From NCBI GenBank assembly GCA_023460975.1, contig JAEWOG010000040.1, positions 1 to 30,092 of the forward strand: 30,092 bases of DNA, written 5' to 3'. Numbering within the stretch: the first letter of the stretch is position 1; each line of letters begins with the position of its first letter. Shown here piece by piece: positions 9,581 through 15,447 of this stretch. The DNA is from Actinomycetes bacterium. GTDB taxonomy: Bacteria > Actinomycetota > Actinomycetes > Propionibacteriales > Nocardioidaceae. Position numbers and translations under genes: made by a program. The notes beneath the pieces were generated by a model. That model did not search any database, was not told the origin of the DNA, and saw nothing but the letters and a program-made list of their open reading frames with translations.

Positions 9581-9586
9581 AACCTA
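9581..9586 (-). promoter_or_regulatory. -10 element of leaderless LuxR gene
   Basis: TAGGTT on the minus strand ends 6 nt before the ATG at 9574, matching the TANNNT-N6/7-start pattern of actinobacterial leaderless promoters. Confidence 0.5.
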
Positions 9587-9646
9587 GCGGCTCCGAGCCC
9601 CCGCCGTGGTGCGGTTCGACGGATGGGCCGCGCGAGACGGCGCCGG

Positions 9647-10354
9647 TCAGGTCTCGGGGTACGACGTCGGGTCGTACCCGATCAGGTGGGCGTGCTCCTC
9701 GTACAGCGCACGCACCGCGGCGGGGAGGATGAAGACGCCCTCCGCTCGAACGCACTCCCCCTTCGCGTCGCGGATCGATCCCTCGACGAAGGTCTTCACC
9801 CCTTCCGTACGGACCGCCCGGGCCTCGACGTGCAGGTCCCCCAGCGGCGTGCCCCGTACGTAGCGCAGCGTGAGCGTTCCCGTCATGCCGGGTGAGCCCG
9901 AGACCTCGGCGGCAGCGCCGAGCACCTGATCGAGGATCAGGGCGGAGATGCCGCCGTGGGTGAGGTGGTTGGGGCCTTCGTACGCCGCCCCGAGGTGGAA
10001 GTCCGCCCAGACGGTCCCGTCGGGTTCGGCCGTCAGCTCGAGGGGTGGCGCGATCGGGTTGCGCCGCCCCACGACCGCGTTGCCCCACGCGAGGCGTCGC
10101 CCCGTCGTGCTCCACCGAACGCCCCACGAGCCGTCGATGCGCGACTCCTCCAGCCGCGCCGCCTGCTCCCGCAGCTGGGCGGTCACGTCGCGGATGACGT
10201 CAGGTGCGACGGTCGTACGCACGCTCGCGTCAACCAGGGCACGCACCGCGTCGGCGAGCGGGACGTACAGGTCCTTGTCGGCCTGGATCTCCTCCTCGGA
10301 GATGTCCAGCAGCATCGGGGTCGGCACGGCAGGGGTGGCGTCGGTCTGGGTCAC
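9647..10354 (-). CDS. PaaI-like hotdog-fold thioesterase
   Basis: A 235-aa protein. The C-terminal half (about residues 110-215) has the hotdog signature GPNHLTHGGISALILDQVLG followed by beta strands (TGTLTLRYVRGTPLGD, VKTFVEGSIRD), as in PaaI/4HBT acyl-CoA thioesterases. The helix carrying HGG...D supplies the usual active-site Asp. It presumably hydrolyses an acyl-CoA, substrate unknown. The N-terminal about 100 residues are a helical extension. The start is uncertain: GTG at 10354 (VTQTDATP) is chosen, another GTG at 10381 is in frame, and neither has an ideally spaced Shine-Dalgarno. The gene lies upstream of the LAL regulator with a 72-nt gap, on the same strand. Confidence 0.8.
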   Translation of the reverse strand: MTQTDATPAVPTPMLLDISEEEIQADKDLYVPLADAVRALVDASVRTTVAPDVIRDVTAQLREQAARLEESRIDGSWGVRWSTTGRRLAWGNAVVGRRNPIAPPLELTAEPDGTVWADFHLGAAYEGPNHLTHGGISALILDQVLGAAAEVSGSPGMTGTLTLRYVRGTPLGDLHVEARAVRTEGVKTFVEGSIRDAKGECVRAEGVFILPAAVRALYEEHAHLIGYDPTSYPET

Positions 10355-10385
10355 GCACGTGAGGCTAACCCTCCAGCGCACCTTT

Positions 10386-10399
10386 TGGACACTTGTCCA
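10386..10399. promoter_or_regulatory. TGGACA-CT-TGTCCA dyad upstream of thioesterase
   Basis: Perfect 6-bp arms TGGACA (10386-10391) and TGTCCA (10394-10399) around a 2-nt centre, 32 bp upstream of the chosen thioesterase start. The size and position fit a repressor operator or part of the promoter. No regulator is assigned. Confidence 0.35.
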
Positions 10400-10415
10400 G
10401 TGCTCGCGTCGTGAC

Positions 10416-10447
10416 GGGCGGGCGCCACCCGGAAGTGACGCCCGCCC
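10416..10447 (-). terminator. Terminator hairpin downstream of the DUF305 gene
   Basis: Arms GGGCGGGCG (10416-10424) and CGCCCGCCC (10439-10447). An inner CAC/GTG pairing extends the stem past one mismatch. It begins 7 nt after the DUF305 stop and separates that unit from the thioesterase gene. Confidence 0.65.
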
Positions 10448-10454
10448 AACGCGC

Positions 10455-11084
10455 TCAGGAGCCGAGGAGGTCGTTCATGGTGGCGATCTCGGCGTTCTGG
10501 GCCTCGATGATCTGGCCGGCCAACTCCACGGCGGCCTCGAAACGACCGTCCTCCTGCTCGGCCTCAGCCATCTCGACGGCTCCTTCGTGGTGCTCGATCA
10601 TCATCTCGAGCCACATGTCCTGGAACTCGTCATCGGTCGCTGACTCGAGGGCCTCCATGTCCTCGGCCGACATCATCCCCGGCATGGTCTCGTGGGGCAT
10701 GTCCTGGGAGTCCTCGCCCGTGTCGTGCCCAGAACTGGCGTGGTCGCGCATCGTCGCAGGGACCTCTTCGCCCCAGGACGTGAGCCAGTCGGCCATCGCC
10801 TCGATCTCGGGAGCCTGGGCGTCCCGAATGTCCTCGGCGAGGGTCTGCACCTGCGGGGTGAGAGGACGCTCCAGCGTCAGATCGACCATGGCCAGCGCTT
10901 GTGCGTGGTGCCTGATCATGTCGCTCGCGAAGGTGACGTCGGCGTCATTGTGTTCGGTGGTGCTCAACTGCGCGGCGTCCGTGCTGTCGGAGTCGTCGCC
11001 AGAACACGCGACGAGGCTGCCGCCGAGTGCGAGAGCGACGACGGCGCCGAGGAGGCGCGTACGCAGGGTGGTTCGGTGGTGCAT
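10455..11084 (-). CDS. DUF305-family lipoprotein
   Basis: A 209-aa protein starting MHHRTTLRTR. It has a lipoprotein signal (hydrophobic core, lipobox LVAC, Cys near residue 28), so it should be anchored on the outer face of the membrane. The DUF305 fold is marked by two four-helix-bundle halves with paired His/Met segments: FASDMIRHHAQALAM and MWLEMMIEHHEGAVEMAE. A Met/His/acid-rich linker lies between. The family is ferritin-like in shape and often linked to copper or other metal handling; the metal is inferred. The start has GGAG 6 nt upstream. It lies 118 bp after the DUF6153 gene on the same strand, probably one unit, and is closed by the hairpin at 10416-10447. Confidence 0.85.
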   Translation of the reverse strand: MHHRTTLRTRLLGAVVALALGGSLVACSGDDSDSTDAAQLSTTEHNDADVTFASDMIRHHAQALAMVDLTLERPLTPQVQTLAEDIRDAQAPEIEAMADWLTSWGEEVPATMRDHASSGHDTGEDSQDMPHETMPGMMSAEDMEALESATDDEFQDMWLEMMIEHHEGAVEMAEAEQEDGRFEAAVELAGQIIEAQNAEIATMNDLLGS

Positions 11085-11202
11085 CTGGTTCTCCAAGTTC
11101 TCAGAAGGTCAGCGGAATTGCTGAGGGCAGGCAGCAGCGACGCCGCCCAGCGCGGCTGTCGACCTCGTGGTCAACCGCGCGGGAGGGGGTCGCAGGCGCC
11201 TG

Positions 11203-11646
11203 TCAGCACCTGACGACTGTGAACCGCCATTGCGGAGGCGGACCGAGACCGAGCACCCACAGACGGACACCCGGGAGTACGGCGACGGGTCGGAAGGCGG
11301 CGGGCAACCTCGGCCACACGATGCCTGCCGAGCGAGCCGTCCTCAGCGTCAGCGCCGCGGCGGCGAGCATCACGACGCACCACATCACCATGGAGTCCAT
11401 GTCATGGCCCCCGCTGGTTGAGCTTGTCGAAACCAAGCCCGCCGACTCCCCCGACGTACTCGACGCGTGTCCCGCGGCGTGCTCGACACCATCAGATGAA
11501 CCATGGCCCGGGAGGGCATGCATCCCGAGGATGCCGACCACCAGCGCGGCGACGAGTACGGCCAGACCCGTGCGGACACTCAGCGCCATGCCACGCAGAC
11601 GCGTGACCGTGCTGTCGTTGTCCCCAGCGGTTGTCCCTGACTTCAT
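11203..11646 (-). CDS. DUF6153-family small membrane protein
   Basis: A 147-aa protein with two membrane segments (LAVLVAALVVGILGMHAL; MVMWCVVMLAAAALTL) and a short external linker rich in His, Ser and Gly (PGHGSS...HAAGHASS...GGHDMDSM). GILGMHAL followed by a His/Gly stretch is the DUF6153 signature. The partner DUF305 gene downstream and the His/Met content suggest a role in metal handling; this is an inference. Start: ATG at 11646 lies 8 nt after a TACGCT -10 candidate (leaderless). ATG at 11652 or 11589 are alternatives, and the last would still keep both membrane segments. The linker codes through a copy of the dispersed GGTTGAG repeat (11413-11434), read as LVSTSSTS. Confidence 0.7.
   Translation of the reverse strand: MKSGTTAGDNDSTVTRLRGMALSVRTGLAVLVAALVVGILGMHALPGHGSSDGVEHAAGHASSTSGESAGLVSTSSTSGGHDMDSMVMWCVVMLAAAALTLRTARSAGIVWPRLPAAFRPVAVLPGVRLWVLGLGPPPQWRFTVVRC
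11413..11434. repeat. Dispersed repeat copy inside the DUF6153 gene
   Basis: A 22-nt copy of the repeat found three times at 12933-13012, with one C-to-T difference (GGTTGAGCTTGTCGAAACC core). It is in frame within the DUF6153 coding sequence and encodes part of the extracytoplasmic Ser/Thr linker. Confidence 0.8.
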
Positions 11647-11770
11647 CCCCATTGAGCGTACCGGTCGGGCATTCACGCGGGCCGCACAAGCAGCGCACAG
11701 GATTCGTACAGGTCGGGGCGGTTGAGTCGGCTCCACGAAGCACGACACAGCCGCGAGCGAAGGAACGACG

Positions 11771-12931
11771 ATGCAACGACGCCTCAGCACGATCACCGCG
11801 GGGTTGGTCGCCTCGGTCCTCCTGGTCACGGGCTGCTCCGCGACCGGCTCCACCACGGCGAACGGCACGTCGACCACGTCGGCCGTCTCGACCGTTGAGG
11901 GGACCTCCACCTCCACGACGACCGAGGCCAGCCCCGACGTCGACTGGAGCAGCCTGGCGACCACGAACGTGACCCTGACCGACGACGGCCTCACCATCAC
12001 CGAGGCCGGCACCTACGTCCTGACCGGCAGTTCCACGGGGCAGGTGACGGTCGACACCGACGGCGACGTACGGATCATTCTCGACAACGCCACCATCGAC
12101 AGCAGCTCCGGCGCGGCGATCCAGGTCGACAACGCCGAGCTCGTGGTGTTGGAGCTGGCCGAGGGCAGCACCAACAGCGTCTCGGATGCGGCGACGCGCA
12201 CCGACGAGGCGATCGACGGCACGATCTATTCCGCTGACGACCTGGTCATCACCGGCAGCGGCACCCTCGACGTCACGGCCAACTTCGCTGACGGGATCGT
12301 CGGGAAGGACGACCTGTGGATCGAGTCGGGCACCCTCAACGTGACCAGCACCGACGACGCGATCCGCGGCAAGGACTCGCTGAGCATCGAAGGTGGCACG
12401 ATCACCGTCGTCGCCACCACGGATGGCCTGAAGGCCACCAACGACACCGACCTGGACCTGGGCCTGCTCGCCATCTCTGGCGGAGACATCACCATCACCG
12501 CCGGTGACGACGCGATCAAGGCCGAGCAGAAGGTCCAGGTCACCGGCGGCACCATCGACATCACCGCATCGGTCGAGGGCATCGAGGCTCCGGTCATCGT
12601 GATCGATGACGGGGACGTCTCCCTCGCTGCCTCCGACGACGGCATCAACGCCGCGGAGTCCGCGATCATCACCGACGGACTGGGCGTGACCATCAACGGT
12701 GGCACCCTCACGATTGTCATGGGCGCGGGCGACACCGATGCCGTCGACAGCAACGGGGATCTGACGATCAACGATGGGGTCATCGACATCACGGCGCAGT
12801 CCGCGTTCGACTTTGACGGCACCGGCAGCCTCAACGGCGGTGAGATCACCGTGAATGGCGAGCAGGTCACCGAGCTGTCGAACCAGATGATGGGGGGCGG
12901 CCCCATGGGAGGTGGCCCCGAGCGCGGCTGA
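11771..12931 (+). CDS. Carbohydrate-binding beta-helix lipoprotein (Cthe_2159/DUF4353-like)
   Basis: A 386-aa lipoprotein. Signal peptide with lipobox LVTGC (Cys22), then a Ser/Thr-rich linker (about residues 23-55), then a right-handed beta-helix-like domain. At least seven rungs carry an acidic turn of the form (D/T)D-(A/G)-(I/L), at about residues 173, 195, 217, 246, 268, 289 and 322. Similar Asp clusters bind calcium in the polygalacturonate-binding protein Cthe_2159; that role here is by analogy. The C-terminus is a Met/Gly tail (QMMGGGPMGGG). The start has GAAGGA 7 nt upstream. It is divergent from the DUF6153 gene and convergent with the DinB-family gene, and the repeats at 12933 begin directly after its stop. 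Confidence 0.82.
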   Translation: MQRRLSTITAGLVASVLLVTGCSATGSTTANGTSTTSAVSTVEGTSTSTTTEASPDVDWSSLATTNVTLTDDGLTITEAGTYVLTGSSTGQVTVDTDGDVRIILDNATIDSSSGAAIQVDNAELVVLELAEGSTNSVSDAATRTDEAIDGTIYSADDLVITGSGTLDVTANFADGIVGKDDLWIESGTLNVTSTDDAIRGKDSLSIEGGTITVVATTDGLKATNDTDLDLGLLAISGGDITITAGDDAIKAEQKVQVTGGTIDITASVEGIEAPVIVIDDGDVSLAASDDGINAAESAIITDGLGVTINGGTLTIVMGAGDTDAVDSNGDLTINDGVIDITAQSAFDFDGTGSLNGGEITVNGEQVTELSNQMMGGGPMGGGPERG

Positions 12932-12932
12932 C

Positions 12933-13012
12933 GCTGGTTGAGCCTGTCGAAACCCCGCCCCGCTGGTTGAGCCTGTCGAAACCACGCCCCGCTGGTTGAG
13001 CCTGTCGAAACC
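12933..13012. repeat. Three 29-bp-spaced copies of a 22-nt dispersed repeat
   Basis: Copies with core GGTTGAGCCTGTCGAAACC start at 12933, 12962 and 12991, an exact 29-bp period. The spacers are 7-nt CCGCCCC and ACGCCCC. The 22-nt part is identical in all three. A fourth copy lies at 11413-11434. Each unit has a small internal GGTT/AACC dyad. Confidence 0.9.
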
Positions 13013-13023
13013 AGCGGGGCGTG
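12983..13023. terminator. Terminator-like hairpin formed with the last repeat copy
   Basis: Arms CACGCCCCGCTGGTT (12983-12997) and AACCAGCGGGGCGTG (13009-13023) pair perfectly over 15 bp around an 11-nt loop. It lies between the stops of convergent genes (12931 and 13056), so it can serve both. The repeat's own sequence supplies the loop and part of the arms. Confidence 0.7.
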
Positions 13024-13055
13024 CGTACGTCCCGACGACAGCGCGGGGACCGAAG

Positions 13056-13655
13056 TCAGCGCCCCACGTCGGAGCGGCCGAGGAGTCTCAACAGGATGCG
13101 GTCGGAGGGCTCACGGATCTCGGTGCCCGTACCCCATTCCCAGTCGGCGTCCGTGGCAACGAGGTGTGTTCCCTTGAGCCTTGTCCGGACGCTGCCACCG
13201 ACAGGGACGCTCATCGGCCAGCGGGCTGCGACCGTTGAGTCCGCGATCAGTCGGAATGCCTCCGGGTCGACGGCGCTGCGCAGGCTGAGCGGGACGCGGA
13301 CGTCGAGGCCGTGGACGACTGCATCGGTCAGTGCGGCGACCTGCGGCATGCCCAGGGGTGTGGCGTCGTTGACCGCGTTGTCACGCAGCTGGGCGAGGAT
13401 CGCCTCTCGGCCGCGCGCGGTCCATCGCACCGCAGAATCGGCGATCATGCGGTTGAGCCGAAATCCCGCACGCGCGGCGTCCTTCACCGCGTCGAGAGGG
13501 CGAGTCGCGGGCGCCCAGGCCAGGTGCGCGGCCACGTTCTCGATCGTCCAGGCTGAGCACAGCGACGCGGTACGCCACTGATCGTCACTCAGGGACTCCA
13601 GCAGTTCGATGAACGCGAGGCGTTCCATCCGGATGAGTTCGGTCAGCTCGGTCAT
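13056..13655 (-). CDS. Maleylpyruvate isomerase-family (DinB-like, mycothiol-dependent type) protein
   Basis: A 199-aa protein of the actinobacterial TIGR03083/DinB superfamily. It has an N-terminal four-helix bundle with SAWTIENVAAHLAW (metal-ligand His44) and TDAVVHGLDVR (His115), followed by a small C-terminal beta domain ending EIREPSDRILLRLLGR, the usual ending for the family. Members are metal-dependent, mycothiol-using isomerases or transferases; the substrate here is unknown. The start overlaps the stop of the TetR gene by 4 nt (ATGA), so the two are translationally coupled. The TetR regulator therefore probably controls this gene as well as itself. Confidence 0.8.
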   Translation of the reverse strand: MTELTELIRMERLAFIELLESLSDDQWRTASLCSAWTIENVAAHLAWAPATRPLDAVKDAARAGFRLNRMIADSAVRWTARGREAILAQLRDNAVNDATPLGMPQVAALTDAVVHGLDVRVPLSLRSAVDPEAFRLIADSTVAARWPMSVPVGGSVRTRLKGTHLVATDADWEWGTGTEIREPSDRILLRLLGRSDVGR

Positions 13656-14212
13656 GGCGCCTCCAGCAGCATGGTGATCAGCTCAGTGATGCGGGCGGTG
13701 GGATCGAAGTGCTCACTCGGGTGGGCGAGCTCGTGCAACACGAGCCCTGTCACGAAGTTGGCGAGGATGACCCAGTCCCGCTCGGGGTTGTGCGAGCGAA
13801 TGACCCGCAGCCACTGGATCCCCCACTCGTTCACAAGCCCACCGCCATCGGCGATGCTGCGTTGCAGCGCAGGCCGGAGCGCACCTTCCACGAGCAACGC
13901 GTGGCGTGCCAGGGTCAAGGTCCGCTGGGTCGTCGTGGATTGGGCCGCGAACTGCCCGAACACCCGGCCCAGATCGTCCGGAGTCAGCGGAACGTCGCTC
14001 CGAGCGAGCGTCTCGAAGGCGGCGCGCTCGCGCTCGATGAACCGTTCCATCACCCCTTCGAGCAAGGCATCGCGTGAGCGGAAGTGGTTGGACGTCGAGC
14101 CCTGCGCAAGACCCGCCTCGTCGTCCACCGCACGGTGGGTCAGCCCTCTGACCCCTCGAGTCCCCAGGATCTCGATTGCGGCGTCCAAGAGCATGACCCG
14201 ACGAGATGTCAT
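13652..14212 (-). CDS. TetR/AcrR-family transcriptional regulator
   Basis: A 186-aa protein. N-terminal TetR helix-turn-helix: LLDAAIEILGTRGVRGLTHRAV (residues about 8-29) and AGLAQGSTSNHFRSRDALLEG (about 34-54), with the typical recognition helix ending NHF. The remainder is the all-helical ligand-binding/dimer domain. It overlaps the following DinB-family gene by 4 nt. The start is supported by a leaderless pattern: TAGTTT at 14224-14219, 6 nt before the ATG. A 37-bp dyad (14220-14256) covers this promoter, which strongly suggests autorepression. The inducer is unknown. Confidence 0.9.
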   Translation of the reverse strand: MTSRRVMLLDAAIEILGTRGVRGLTHRAVDDEAGLAQGSTSNHFRSRDALLEGVMERFIERERAAFETLARSDVPLTPDDLGRVFGQFAAQSTTTQRTLTLARHALLVEGALRPALQRSIADGGGLVNEWGIQWLRVIRSHNPERDWVILANFVTGLVLHELAHPSEHFDPTARITELITMLLEAP

Positions 14213-14219
14213 GCATTCA

Positions 14220-14256
14220 AACTACGCCTGTTGTTGGGATTACAACAGATGTAGTT
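14220..14256. promoter_or_regulatory. TetR operator candidate overlapping its promoter
   Basis: Two nested arm pairs share one centre (14238): AACTAC (14220-14225)/GTAGTT (14251-14256) and CTGTTGT (14228-14234)/ACAACAG (14242-14248). The -10 TAGTTT lies within its edge, so a bound dimer would block transcription. Confidence 0.7.
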
Positions 14257-14280
14257 CCGGATTCATCGCTTCCGAAAGGC

Positions 14281-14976
14281 TCAGAGCGCCTCAAGGTCGA
14301 AGAAGAGGAAGCCGATGAACTCTTCCCCGGGTTGCAGGCCCTCTGGCAACACCTCTGCGGGAGTGTCGGGGTCAGCCGGGGGTTCGTGGATCCCCACGAT
14401 CCGGAAGCCGGCGCCCGCGAACGATCCCGCCATCGCGCTCAATGGCCGGTGGAAGAAGGTGAGGTCCACGCTCGTGCCAGCGAAGTCGTAGTCCTCGGTG
14501 TACTCGGTGATCCCGAAGTACTCCAGATCCGGGTGCACCAACGGGAACGCGCCAGGGTGGTTGACCGAGGCCAGCAGTCGACCACCCGGGCGGAGCACCC
14601 TGCGGAACTCGGCCAATGCGCCCGACCAGTCCGGCAGGTAGTGCAGCACCAGTGACGCCAGCACCGTGTCAAAGGCAGCGTCATCCCAAGGCAGCGGCTC
14701 CGCCAGATCGTGGACCCGCAGGTCCATCTCGGGGAGGCTCCGGCGGGCGATCTCGATCATCGCAGCGCTGAGGTCGAATCCGCTGACGTCAGCGCCACGT
14801 CGCGTGAGGGCGACGCTCGTCGGACCGGATCCGCACCCGGCATCAAGAATCCGGTGCCCGGCCACATCGCCCAACAGGCGCAGCATTGCGGGCTTCTCGT
14901 ACCAAGCGTTGAAGAAGCCCTCGGCGTTCGCAACGGCGTACGCCTCGGCAAACTGGTCGTAGTGGGTGTGCGTCAT
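14281..14976 (-). CDS. Class I SAM-dependent methyltransferase
   Basis: A 231-aa protein with the Rossmann methyltransferase fold of the UbiE/Methyltransf_11 type. Motif I is HRILDAGCGSGPTSVAL (about residues 41-57), the acidic residue of motif II is in GADVSGFDLS, and later strands are FDTVLASLVLHYL and VLRPGGRLLASVNHPG. The C-terminal part (FFHRPLSAMAGSFAGAGFRIVGIHEP) is typical of small-molecule methyltransferases. The substrate cannot be told. Start ATG at 14976 (MTHTHYDQFAEAY). It lies upstream of the TetR operator on the same strand with a 68-nt gap and is the last ordinary chromosomal gene before the island. Confidence 0.85.
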   Translation of the reverse strand: MTHTHYDQFAEAYAVANAEGFFNAWYEKPAMLRLLGDVAGHRILDAGCGSGPTSVALTRRGADVSGFDLSAAMIEIARRSLPEMDLRVHDLAEPLPWDDAAFDTVLASLVLHYLPDWSGALAEFRRVLRPGGRLLASVNHPGAFPLVHPDLEYFGITEYTEDYDFAGTSVDLTFFHRPLSAMAGSFAGAGFRIVGIHEPPADPDTPAEVLPEGLQPGEEFIGFLFFDLEAL

Positions 14977-15077
14977 GGGTTCACTCTGCCCGCCCAAGAC
15001 GGCGTCCCCTCCGCGCAACGCCCGTACAACAGCCGCCTCTCACGCGCCGACTGCTGGCATTAAGGGCCGGAAAAGCA

Positions 15078-15117
15078 TCAGAGGCCGTTTCCGGAATTTT
15101 CCGGAAACCGCCTCTGA
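15078..15117. repeat. Long inverted repeat at the island's left edge
   Basis: Arms of 19 bp (15078-15096 and 15099-15117) with one mismatch (15086/15109) and a 2-nt centre. The inner part reads TTTCCGGAA-TT-TTCCGGAAA and the outer part TCAGAGG/CCTCTGA. It could be a terminator or the end of a mobile element, and is more perfect and less GC-biased than the host terminators here. Confidence 0.75.
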
Positions 15118-15119
15118 CC

Positions 15120-15131
15120 TGCACATGTGCA
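15120..15131. repeat. 12-bp perfect palindrome TGCACATGTGCA
   Basis: TGCACATGTGCA is self-complementary and lies 3 nt after the long hairpin, overlapping the start of the HTH ORF. It may be a protein-binding site or recombination core; function unknown. Confidence 0.45.
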
Positions 15132-15396
15132 CTTTGTAGTCCTGGGCGAGGCCAAGATCATCACCCGAGCCGTCCCTCCGGAGACTTCCGCTCGGAGGAA
15201 GGACGAACAACCGCGCACCTCCAGCAGGACTCGCGTCACCAATGAGCTGCGTCGGCAAGTCATCACCCGCTATCAGTCCGGGTCTTGTAGCGCGCAAGCC
15301 TGCGCCGATGAGTTCGCCATCGCGAAGGCCACCGTTCTACGCATCCTCAAACAAGCTGGCGTCTCCGTCAGGCCACAAGGTCAGCGGATCACCTAA
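15127..15396 (+). pseudogene. Probable serine-recombinase C-terminal tail (HTH remnant)
   Basis: An 89-aa open frame from GTG. Residues about 38-85 (ELRRQVITRYQSGSCSAQAC... then AIAKATVLRILKQAGVSVRPQG) match the form of the helix-turn-helix tail on many actinobacterial serine recombinases: a resolvase-like HTH ending in V-R-x-Q-G. The catalytic domain (Ser nucleophile, resolvase fold) is absent; upstream there is an in-frame stop at 15115 and then the long hairpin. I therefore read it as the broken end of a recombinase left at an island border. A free-standing small HTH protein is the alternative. No good ribosome-binding site is seen. The rest of the interval 14977-15447 shows only the two inverted repeats. 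Confidence 0.5.
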
Positions 15397-15447
15397 GCAC
15401 AGACTCTCGACCTTCCGCTCGCTTGCCGCAGTCGGTCTACGGGGCTC

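Noticed and set aside
11492..12985. 497-aa minus-strand open frame across the beta-helix lipoprotein gene
   Set aside because: It begins in the repeats and mirrors the repetitive plus-strand gene, which has a lipobox and ribosome-binding site.
12933..13012. CRISPR-like array (three 22-nt repeats)
   Set aside because: Spacers are only 7 nt and nearly identical, a further copy lies in a gene 1.5 kb away, and no cas genes are present.
14977..15447. tRNA gene as integration site at the island border
   Set aside because: No cloverleaf-like sequence or TTCGAAT-type T-loop is visible here.
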